A stretch of DNA of 5,006 nucleotides, taken from Chloroflexota bacterium. GTDB taxonomy: Bacteria; Chloroflexota; Dormibacteria; CF-121. The notes beneath the pieces are model-generated. The model was not told where the DNA came from, did no database searches, and saw only the letters and a program-made list of their open reading frames with translations. Made by a program: the position numbers and the translations under genes. The first letter of the stretch is position 1, and every line of letters starts with the position of its first letter. Location: the NCBI GenBank assembly GCA_005882525.1, contig VBGO01000196.1, forward strand, positions 1 through 5,006. The letters run 5' to 3'. This document shows positions 1 through 5,006 of the stretch, piece by piece.

Positions 1-323
1 TGGATGTCCCTTCGGAATCCTTCGACGTCAGGATCGAACCCGTGCTGCCGCGTGATCTTCAGGGGAAGGTGGGACGAGCTCGCAAGGTTAGGGGCGAGGC
101 CGAGGTCCTACAGCGTGAGGCGGCAATCGCCAGCGCCGAGGTTGCAGCCGATCTCGTTCAAACCGCTCACTGGACGGTGCGTGATGCCGGTCGCGTGCTG
201 GGGCTCTCCCATCAACGGATCACCCAGCTGCTCAAGGCAGCTGCGGGGAAAGGCAAGCGCTCCAATAGGCGTGGCATTCGCGTTGCTGGCGCCGGCCGAT
301 CCCAGGGCGATCGCAGGGCTTGA
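1..323 (+). CDS. HicB-family antitoxin with C-terminal HTH, 3' part only
   Basis: The reading frame is open from the left edge (first full codon at base 3) to TGA at 321-323, so the start lies outside the window. The first residues, SFDVRIEPVLP, match the end of the small alpha/beta domain in HicB-like antitoxins of actinobacterial type. A charged Ala/Glu-rich helix follows. Bases 174-239 then encode a helix-turn-helix, TVRDAGRVLGLSHQRITQLL, of the kind that ends this subfamily. In known systems HicB neutralises the HicA mRNA interferase and uses its DNA-binding domain to repress its own operon. No HicA partner is visible downstream, so any partner must be to the left, or this is a solitary HicB-like regulator. 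The basic tail after the HTH (about 27 residues, rich in Arg, Gly and Ala) is longer than expected and may come from loss of the original stop. The internal ATG-like starts of this frame are not real starts, because family sequence continues upstream of them. Confidence 0.72.
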   Translation, partial: DVPSESFDVRIEPVLPRDLQGKVGRARKVRGEAEVLQREAAIASAEVAADLVQTAHWTVRDAGRVLGLSHQRITQLLKAAAGKGKRSNRRGIRVAGAGRSQGDRRA

Positions 324-337
324 TCACGCTGGAACCC

Positions 338-351
338 GTCTGGACGACCTG
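338..351 (+). repeat. Imperfect 14-bp direct repeat, copy 1
   Basis: GTCTGGACGACCTG at this position resembles GTCTGGATGAACTG at 458-471, with 12 of 14 bases identical and starts exactly 120 bp apart. A shorter version, TCTGGAC, sits between them at 398-404, so the three lie roughly 60 bp apart. They could be integrase or excisionase arm sites, or chance. Confidence 0.3.
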
Positions 352-457
352 CACTCTGTAGTACTTCATGTAGTAATCCGGTGAAGACTCGTGCAAATCT
401 GGACGCTGCGGGCGCGTCGACTTGAAGAATCGAACTGAAGGACGCAGAAACCGACAT

Positions 458-471
458 GTCTGGATGAACTG
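458..471 (+). repeat. Imperfect 14-bp direct repeat, copy 2
   Basis: This is the partner of the copy at 338-351 (12 of 14 identical). It ends about 8 bases before the tRNA-derived segment begins, which is where an arm-type or accessory site beside an attachment core could sit. The function is inferred from position only. Confidence 0.3.
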
Positions 472-479
472 TCGTGTGA

Positions 480-524
480 TTCGGGACCGTGAGGCCCCGG
501 GTTCAAATCCCGGGCCCCCGACCA
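480..524 (+). other. 3' half of tRNA-Pro(CGG); putative integration (att) site
   Basis: Read as a tRNA, the segment gives an anticodon loop TTCGGGA (anticodon CGG at 482-484), a 3' anticodon strand CCGTG (487-491), and a 5-base variable region AGGCC (492-496). The T-arm is perfect (CCGGG / TTCAAAT loop / CCCGG, 497-513). An acceptor strand GCCCCCG (514-520), discriminator A and encoded CCA (522-524) follow. The CGG anticodon and C/G-rich acceptor fit tRNA-Pro. The upstream bases cannot complete it: 475-479 (TGTGA) does not pair with CCGTG, and no CGGGGGC acceptor strand or D-arm lies at the expected distance. It is therefore a tRNA 3' fragment rather than a working tRNA. Tyrosine integrases commonly recombine within tRNA 3' halves, leaving such a duplicate at the end far from the rebuilt tRNA. 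It could instead be an attP on an unintegrated element. Confidence 0.8.
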
Positions 525-568
525 ATTTCTGAATACGAACCAGGCGTCACGACTGGTGTTGCGGAGGC

Positions 569-590
569 GCCGGATCACAGCCGGATCACA
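569..590 (+). repeat. Perfect tandem repeat of GCCGGATCACA (2 copies)
   Basis: GCCGGATCACA occurs at 569-579 and is repeated at once at 580-590. The core GGATCACA recurs at 706-713, inside the leader of the downstream operon. The two perfect copies, one helical turn apart and upstream of the operon, would suit a regulator binding site, but no cognate regulator is visible. Confidence 0.45.
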
Positions 591-625
591 ATTTCCTAGA
601 GGCCGTACTCATATTTGGTCCAGGC

Positions 626-703
626 ATGACTCTCAAGACATTTGCCGATCTAGCGACTCCAGGGGACCTTGCTCCGTTCCTACGGACGGCGGAGGACCGG
701 TAA
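626..703 (+). CDS. Possible 25-aa leader peptide or broken small gene, 5' part
   Basis: ATG at 626 opens a 25-codon frame that begins MTLKTFADLATPGDLAPFL and ends with TAA at 701-703. No good ribosome binding site precedes it; the only purine run, AGG at 622-624, is too close. The peptide is not recognised. The next small frame starts at the base right after this stop, in the same register, so the two could be the halves of one 57-codon gene cut by a single stop codon. Alternatively this is a leader peptide whose translation carries ribosomes onto the GGAGG inside its own 3' end. The frame is also open upstream of the ATG, which weakens the case for this exact start. Support is weak. Confidence 0.2.
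   Translation: MTLKTFADLATPGDLAPFLRTAEDR
691..695 (+). promoter_or_regulatory. Shine-Dalgarno GGAGG for a TTG start
   Basis: GGAGG lies 8 bases before TTG at 704, which is ideal spacing. It decides in favour of a TTG start for the 31-codon frame that overlaps the first large gene of the operon. It lies inside the preceding 25-codon frame, which ends just before the TTG. Confidence 0.45.
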
Positions 704-799
704 TTGGATCACATCGGTCAGGACCTTGGTGGCGCGTTAGGTGGCCTTGTCGAGAAGCGCGGTGTCGCTCCTGGATACGGCCTTAACGGGACCAACTGA
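704..799 (+). CDS. Putative 31-aa peptide, TTG start, coupled to the downstream operon
   Basis: TTG at 704, preceded by GGAGG at 8 bases, opens a frame that begins MDHIGQDLGGALGGLVEKRG (if the TTG is read as Met) and ends with TGA at 797-799. That stop overlaps the ATG of the next gene (TGATG), and the next gene has only a weak binding site of its own (CGGGA around 787-791), so translational coupling is likely. The peptide has a short Gly/Leu amphipathic stretch and no recognised domain, signal peptide or membrane span. It could be a true small protein, a coupling leader, or the 3' part of a small gene interrupted by TAA at 701-703. Third-position GC is only moderate, so codon use does not settle it. 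Confidence 0.33.
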   Translation: MDHIGQDLGGALGGLVEKRGVAPGYGLNGTN

Positions 800-1509
800 T
801 GTCGGAAGAGCGGAATCCGAGTGCCGGAGGTCCGGCAGTTCCAAAGCCAATTGGAGACCGAGCACAGCTTGAGCTATTGGATGCCTTAGAACGACTGAGT
901 CCACGCCTCGCGCGCATGTACGAAGGGGCTTTGCGTGCATTCGCAGCCATCGATAATCCAGACTGCCTCGCGCAATCCGCGCTCAGCATGCGCGAAATCT
1001 TCGACAAGCTGCATCTCGCGACGAAGCACCAGCCTCCCCACCGCACGGTATCAATGAAGACAAAGGCGAACGAGCTTCGTCGGGCATGGCAAATCGTCAT
1101 CCAGAGTTCTGCCGCGTACCAATCGGGGAGCGGGACATGGACTGGGGAAGTGAATGGCGCGCTCAACCGTTTCCTCGGAGCCGTCGCTGAATTCATCAAC
1201 TATCTGGCGCGGGATATGCCGTTTCGACGTGACGAGCTTTCCCGAATTCTCAATAGCTTTGACCCTGCACCCGGACCTCTGCCAGTGCCGCACGTCGATG
1301 AGAGGCGCTCGACGCTTGAGAACCTTCATGAATACATGAACAACGTCGCGCACCACAACTTCGAACCGCCTCGCGAAGAGTTCGCTGAGAGGCTCACGTC
1401 GGCCGAGAAGTTCCTAATGGATTTGATTCAACCATTGGTCGCGCCACGACCTTACGAGGATCGGGCTGTCCTCGATGCCCTGCTCCAAGAGAAACCCGAT
1501 GCCAACTAA
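799..1509 (+). CDS. Uncharacterised 236-aa helical protein, first gene of a conflict-like operon
   Basis: I do not recognise a named family. The protein is predicted from its residue pattern to be almost wholly alpha-helical and cytosolic: no signal peptide or membrane span is visible. An N-terminal Pro/Gly-rich stretch (residues 5-18) leads into a helix-rich region with the segment ALSMREIFDKLH (61-72). A Trp-containing helix lies near 97. The most conserved-looking part is LHEYMNNVAHHNFEPP (176-191), followed by a helix EEFAERLTSAEKFLMDLIQPL. The paired His (185-186) after Asn-x-x-Ala could be functional. R170 to H177 formally fits the HEPN ribonuclease spacing R-x4-6-H, but the fit is weak and I do not claim a nuclease. 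The ATG overlaps the stop of the 31-codon frame (TGATG). The next gene starts 11 bp before this stop, so the two are likely made together. Function unknown; a regulator or partner of the large protein is a guess. Confidence 0.82.
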   Translation: MSEERNPSAGGPAVPKPIGDRAQLELLDALERLSPRLARMYEGALRAFAAIDNPDCLAQSALSMREIFDKLHLATKHQPPHRTVSMKTKANELRRAWQIVIQSSAAYQSGSGTWTGEVNGALNRFLGAVAEFINYLARDMPFRRDELSRILNSFDPAPGPLPVPHVDERRSTLENLHEYMNNVAHHNFEPPREEFAERLTSAEKFLMDLIQPLVAPRPYEDRAVLDALLQEKPDAN

Positions 1510-4372
1510 CGAGCAAGTGCAGCTGGCGGTGGCGACGATCCAGAAGCTCAAGGCGAATTACACGTACTTCTTCGCAAACAATCAGTCGCCCGACTGGATT
1601 CAACCGCTGCGCGCCCATGGCTACTTCAAACATCCACCAACACCAGAGCCGGTCGGAGACTTAGTGCGTTTTCCACCCTGGCCGGAATCCCAGTACCTCG
1701 TACGCATGGCACCGAAGGCGCCCGATCTGGTGGCGAGTGTCCTAGCCGAACTCCCGAAGACCGAAAACATCTACGTCCACGCCGATATCGTCGATGCCGC
1801 TCGCGCTATGCCTGGGTCGCTTGCCGCCAGGCTTGCGAAGAACGAGCGCAAGTGGATTCGCTCGCAGAAGTGGTTGTTTTGGCTGCTTCCTGACCGGTAT
1901 GCCGACCTCGTCGTTTACCTGGCGAATCAGGGAGAGGCGAACGCAGCGTTTGACCTTGCGATGACCCTCCTCGAGGTATCACCCGACCCTCGCGCTACCC
2001 AAGAAGAAGAGCCGCGCTTCGGGACGCCCGAGCCGGTTGCGAGAATGGATCACTGGGATTACCAGCGAGCGATTGAGAAATGTCTCGCGATCCTCACGCG
2101 CGTGGATGGACTGCGGGCACTACGACTTTTCGCCGGGCTTCTCGAAACTGCTATGAATTCGGCCGAGCCGCCACGCGACGGCGACTACTCCGACCACTCC
2201 TACATCTGGCGACCAGCAGTCGAAGATCACACTCAAAACGAGCCGGAGCACAGCATCCGTGACGCATTGGTCGCGGCAACACGAGACGCTGCCGAGGCCC
2301 TTGTGCGCGGTGATCTAACAAAGGCGAGCGCCGTCGTCAACGAACTGGAAGGCCGAAAGCGCTCGATTTTTCAACGTATCGCTCTACATACGCTCGCGCT
2401 CTATGGCGCGAGCGCGCTTGATCTAGCTACGGTTCGCTTGGCCGACTGGGCACTGTTCGATGAAATCAATGTCCGGCATGAGTACGTCCGGCTGGCTCAA
2501 GCGCATTTCAAAGATTTGTCCGAGGAGCAGGTCGAGGAACTCCTCAGACACCTCAACACGCCGCCGACGATGGACAACTATCGGGTCAACTATGCAGCCA
2601 TGTTCGGCCGCGTACCGAGCAGCGAGGAAGTCGAACAAGCCAAGATTGGGTGGCAAATCGAAAAGCTCGCTGCGCTCCGCGGCCTGCTGCCGGAGCGCTG
2701 GCAACGCCGCTACGAAGATCTTCTAGCAGACCGGCCAGGACCGAAGCATCCGGACTTTCCTGCTTATATGGAATCCGGCTATATCGGGCCAAACAGTCCA
2801 AAGTCTTCCCAAGACATCGCCGCTCTTGCCGTCGACGAGCTCATCGATTTCCTGCGCTCCTGGAAGCCTTCGGGAGATCCCTTTGATGCCTCACCGGAGG
2901 GTCTTGGCCGGCAGCTCGCGTCAGCAGTCGAAGCTGATCCGCCGCGGTTCGGCCGTGACGCCGACCGGTTCAAGGATCTAGAACCGACCTACGTTCGGTC
3001 AGTGCTTGACGGCTTCGAGAGCGCGGTCCGGGCCGACCAGAGTTTCTCTTGGCCGAAGGTCCTGGACCTAGCCGAACAGGTCGTCGGTCACCCATTCGAA
3101 CTCGATATCGACGCCGACGGTACGGGCCTCGGTGAGCGCGATCCTGGCTGGCGATGGGCTCGAGGCTCCGTGGCCAATCTTCTCCAGGAGGCGTTCAACA
3201 GGGACAGGATGCCATTTGGGGAGCGGGATCGAGCGTGGAGCATTCTGCGCCGGGTCACCGAAGATCCAAATCCGAGTCCCGCTCACGAAGCGCGCTACGG
3301 GGGGAGCAACATGGATCCGCTGACCCTGTCTCTAAACACGAATCGCGGGAAAGCAATGCAGGCGGTAGTTCGATACGCCCTCTGGGTTAGACGGAACGAT
3401 GAGCGGCTGCACCCGGAGCGGTTGGCCAGCGGTTTCGGTGCGATGCCAGAGGTCCGCGAGGTTCTCGATAGTCACCTCGACGCAGCGACCGACCCTTCGG
3501 TTGCGATTCGCGCTGTCTACGGCCAGTGGTTTCCGTGGCTGGCCCTCATCGATCCCATTTGGGCTCGTGAGAACGCGGGCCGAATCTTTCCCGGGAGTTC
3601 CGCTCCCGAGTTAAGCGCCGCCGCTTGGGAGTCATATCTGACGAACTCGCCGTACGACACGCCATTCGAGATTCTTCGACCCCAGTACGAAGCCGCTGTT
3701 GAGCAACTGCCGCGCGTCACTGCAAAAAATGATCGCCGCAGCCTACACGACCCGAGTGAGCACCTCGCCGAGCACCTCATGATTCTTCTAATACGGGGCC
3801 GCGTCGCTCTCGACGATGGCTTGGTCAAACGCTTCTTCGAAATCGCACCCGAGAAGATTCGGTTGCATGCTCTCGTCTTCATCGGGCAGTTGCTTCGCAA
3901 CAATGAGGCACCAGCGCTAACGGTGGCCCAATCCGAGCGTCTCGAAGCGCTATGGCAAATGCGCTTCGCCGCTTTTGAGGCGGATCCCGAGAAACACAAG
4001 AAGGAAGTGGGCGCCTTCGGATGGTGGTTCGCCTCACCGGGAAAGCTTCCGGAAGACTGGCTGATGGCCCGCCTGCTGGAAGTCGTCGGCCGCGAGGTGC
4101 CGGTTGACTACGCACACGGAGTGATTGAGCGGTTGGCTGATCTCGCTCCGAAGCAATCGTATGAGGCGATCCGAGCCTTGCGTCTAATGGTCCCGATTCA
4201 AGAGGAGCCCGGGCTGCTGGTCGCCTCGCGCGAGGCTACCCGCCGGCTGATCAGTGCAGCCGCCACATCTAACGACGCTAGAGCGCGCAAAGAGGCAAGC
4301 GAGTTGCTGAACGAGTTGGCCGCACGCGGGTATTCCGATTTCGACGACCTGGCGAGGGATTTGACGGCATGA
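1499..4372 (+). CDS. Uncharacterised 957-aa helical-repeat (HEAT/ARM-like) protein
   Basis: This is a large, acidic/basic, Leu/Ala/Glu-rich protein made of successive helical pairs, suggesting an alpha-solenoid. The N-terminus has a distinctive block with FF at 24-25, W33, GYF at 41-43, PP at 46-47 and WPESQYLVRMA at 61-71. The middle (about 436-530) carries SPEGLGRQL (465-473) and DLEPTYVRSVLDGF. A third landmark is NTNRGKAMQAVVRYALWVRR at 613-632. Such blocks resemble the non-catalytic helical arms of large bacterial conflict proteins of the STAND type, but this is pattern memory and not a search. I find no Walker A/B motif, nuclease motif, membrane span or signal peptide. I chose ATG 1499, preceded by AAGAGA at 6 bases. 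ATG 1475 would add eight residues but has a poor site. The gene overlaps its upstream neighbour by 11 bp and the next gene by ATGA. A sensor or scaffold role is inferred. Confidence 0.88.
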   Translation: MPTNEQVQLAVATIQKLKANYTYFFANNQSPDWIQPLRAHGYFKHPPTPEPVGDLVRFPPWPESQYLVRMAPKAPDLVASVLAELPKTENIYVHADIVDAARAMPGSLAARLAKNERKWIRSQKWLFWLLPDRYADLVVYLANQGEANAAFDLAMTLLEVSPDPRATQEEEPRFGTPEPVARMDHWDYQRAIEKCLAILTRVDGLRALRLFAGLLETAMNSAEPPRDGDYSDHSYIWRPAVEDHTQNEPEHSIRDALVAATRDAAEALVRGDLTKASAVVNELEGRKRSIFQRIALHTLALYGASALDLATVRLADWALFDEINVRHEYVRLAQAHFKDLSEEQVEELLRHLNTPPTMDNYRVNYAAMFGRVPSSEEVEQAKIGWQIEKLAALRGLLPERWQRRYEDLLADRPGPKHPDFPAYMESGYIGPNSPKSSQDIAALAVDELIDFLRSWKPSGDPFDASPEGLGRQLASAVEADPPRFGRDADRFKDLEPTYVRSVLDGFESAVRADQSFSWPKVLDLAEQVVGHPFELDIDADGTGLGERDPGWRWARGSVANLLQEAFNRDRMPFGERDRAWSILRRVTEDPNPSPAHEARYGGSNMDPLTLSLNTNRGKAMQAVVRYALWVRRNDERLHPERLASGFGAMPEVREVLDSHLDAATDPSVAIRAVYGQWFPWLALIDPIWARENAGRIFPGSSAPELSAAAWESYLTNSPYDTPFEILRPQYEAAVEQLPRVTAKNDRRSLHDPSEHLAEHLMILLIRGRVALDDGLVKRFFEIAPEKIRLHALVFIGQLLRNNEAPALTVAQSERLEALWQMRFAAFEADPEKHKKEVGAFGWWFASPGKLPEDWLMARLLEVVGREVPVDYAHGVIERLADLAPKQSYEAIRALRLMVPIQEEPGLLVASREATRRLISAAATSNDARARKEASELLNELAARGYSDFDDLARDLTA

Positions 4373-4968
4373 AGATCGCGATTCTTGGCTGGGGCTCGCT
4401 GGTGTGGGACCCGGGAGAGCTTCGGATCGTCGAAGGTGGCTGGCATAAGGGCGGTCCGACTCTGCCGATTGAGCTGTCGAGGCTGTCAAGCGGTCGACGA
4501 CACTTCACCTATGTGATCGACCCCGAACACGGCCGACATGTGCCGACGCGATACGCAATTAGCAGGTACGAGCAGCTTGATGACGCAGTCTGTGACTTGG
4601 CGTGTCGCGAAGGTTGTGCGTCGAGCGCAATCGGTTACGTAACGTCCCAAGACACTGGAGCGCATCGCGCAAGACCAGGAGTCCCTTGGCAGGAGATCCG
4701 GAGATGGGTAAAGGAGAACGAATCGAATGCTGCTATCTGGACTGATCTAGGCCCGAAGCTGCCGGAGGGGTGGAAGGAGTGGTCAGTCGACCGCGCGCTC
4801 CTCTACTGGCAAACGATGATTCCGGCGGACAAGCTCGCGGACGCCGCTCGCTATGCGAGCAGCGCTCCAGCCGAAGTAGACACGGAGTTCCGGCGCCAGC
4901 TGTCAGATAGTGGTTTGATCGCGAAGCGCGGTGCGGTCGAAATAGTTGACTTGCGGACTACGGATTAG
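4369..4968 (+). CDS. Gamma-glutamylcyclotransferase-like (GGCT/AIG2-fold) protein
   Basis: This 199-aa protein opens with KIAILGWGSLVWDPGEL (2-18). The GWGSL (7-11) after a hydrophobic strand is the counterpart of the YGS(N)L substrate-binding loop that marks the GGCT-like fold. E81 in DLACREG (76-82) sits where ChaC/GGCT enzymes carry their catalytic Glu in an Arg-Glu pair. RRHFTYVID (43-51) and IGYVT fit the barrel strands, and AAIWTDL begins the C-terminal helical part. Known members cyclise gamma-glutamyl amino acids or glutathione to 5-oxoproline, and others act on gamma-glutamylamines. The substrate here cannot be read from sequence, and Trp in place of the usual Tyr before GSL hints at a divergent pocket. 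The ATG overlaps the stop of the 957-aa gene (ATGA), with GAGGG ten bases upstream, so it is the last coupled gene of the operon seen here. The stop is TAG at 4966-4968. It is likely cytosolic. Confidence 0.83.
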   Translation: MKIAILGWGSLVWDPGELRIVEGGWHKGGPTLPIELSRLSSGRRHFTYVIDPEHGRHVPTRYAISRYEQLDDAVCDLACREGCASSAIGYVTSQDTGAHRARPGVPWQEIRRWVKENESNAAIWTDLGPKLPEGWKEWSVDRALLYWQTMIPADKLADAARYASSAPAEVDTEFRRQLSDSGLIAKRGAVEIVDLRTTD

Positions 4969-5006
4969 AGCGAAAAGCTCAGTGAGTTCTCGGTCGTACT
5001 GGATCA

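Larger units (their letters stand above)
324..479. other. Non-coding stretch between hicB and the tRNA fragment
   Basis: No convincing gene is seen on either strand. Minus-strand frames running through here and into the tRNA fragment give the peptide patterns (GGPGFEPG, ARDLNPGP) well known from false ORFs over tRNA genes. The stretch carries short spaced repeats (described separately) and a 7-bp direct repeat TGTAGTA at 357-363 and 369-375. It lies on the element side of the putative attachment core, where integrase arm sites would be expected, but no specific protein can be assigned to it. Confidence 0.5.

Noticed and set aside
446..524. A complete, functional tRNA-Pro.
   Set aside because: Bases 475-479 do not pair with the 3' anticodon strand, and no CGGGGGC acceptor strand or D-arm is found upstream. 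Only the 3' half is present.
232..578. Minus-strand ORFs crossing the tRNA fragment, with peptides such as GGPGFEPG and ARDLNPGP.
   Set aside because: These peptides are the familiar false translations of tRNA T-arm regions. They have no other coding support.
586..616. A sigma-70-like promoter (ATATTT-type -10 near 611) ahead of the small ORFs.
   Set aside because: No acceptable -35 at the right spacing, and an AT-rich hexamer alone is weak evidence.
556..786. 76-aa plus-strand ORF in the leader.
   Set aside because: It is Arg/Ser/Gly-rich and low in complexity, with a start just after the tRNA fragment, no binding site and no family resemblance. It is best read as chance in GC-rich DNA.
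737..1199. Minus-strand ORFs opposite the 236-aa gene (for example 138 aa).
   Set aside because: These are shadows of a strongly supported plus-strand gene, rich in Ser/Arg/Ala with no domain pattern.
1475..1498. Earlier ATG for the 957-aa gene.
   Set aside because: The nearest purine-rich site (CGAGGA) is about 14 bases away, and the extra residues lie inside the previous gene. ATG 1499 has AAGAGA at 6 bases.
1499..4372. STAND or AAA ATPase in the 957-aa protein.
   Set aside because: Its size and context suggest it, but no G-x4-GK-S/T or matching Walker B motif is present in the translation.
4968..4980. GAGC-GAAAA-GCTC hairpin right after the last stop, as a terminator.
   Set aside because: The stem is only 4 bp and no T-run follows. 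The window ends soon after, so the operon end cannot be judged.

Overview
The window is high-GC bacterial DNA. The partial gene at the left edge is a HicB-like protein with a C-terminal helix-turn-helix, a form common in actinobacteria. A high-GC actinobacterium is therefore plausible, but this is inference and no marker gene fixes the taxon.

Left part (1-524): the 3' end of a HicB-family antitoxin gene is followed by about 155 bases with no gene. Then comes the 3' half of a proline tRNA, from the anticodon loop (anticodon CGG) through the T-arm, acceptor strand and encoded CCA. No tRNA 5' half lies upstream. A displaced tRNA 3' end of this kind is the classic footprint of a tyrosine-recombinase integration site. 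From its polarity, the integrated element should lie to the left (the hicB side), and older chromosome or a second island should lie to the right.

Middle (525-799): a short leader holds a perfect tandem 11-bp repeat. It also holds two tiny ORFs placed end to end in one frame, the second with a TTG start, a well-placed GGAGG and a TGATG overlap with the next gene. Whether these peptides are real or are one decayed small gene is open.

Right part (799-4968): three tightly overlapping genes on the + strand form one operon. They encode (i) a 236-aa helical protein of unknown family with a conserved-looking Asn-x-x-Ala-His-His segment, (ii) a 957-aa helical, probably HEAT/ARM-like repeat protein with no visible nucleotide-binding motif, and (iii) a 199-aa protein with the gamma-glutamylcyclotransferase-like (GGCT/AIG2) fold signature and a candidate catalytic Glu. 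The overlaps (11 bp and ATGA) imply translational coupling and fixed stoichiometry. Together with the att footprint, this makes the operon a candidate uncharacterised conflict or defence module: a large helical sensor or scaffold, a small partner, and a small enzyme as possible effector. That role is inference. No phage, transposase, integrase or known defence signature gene is present.
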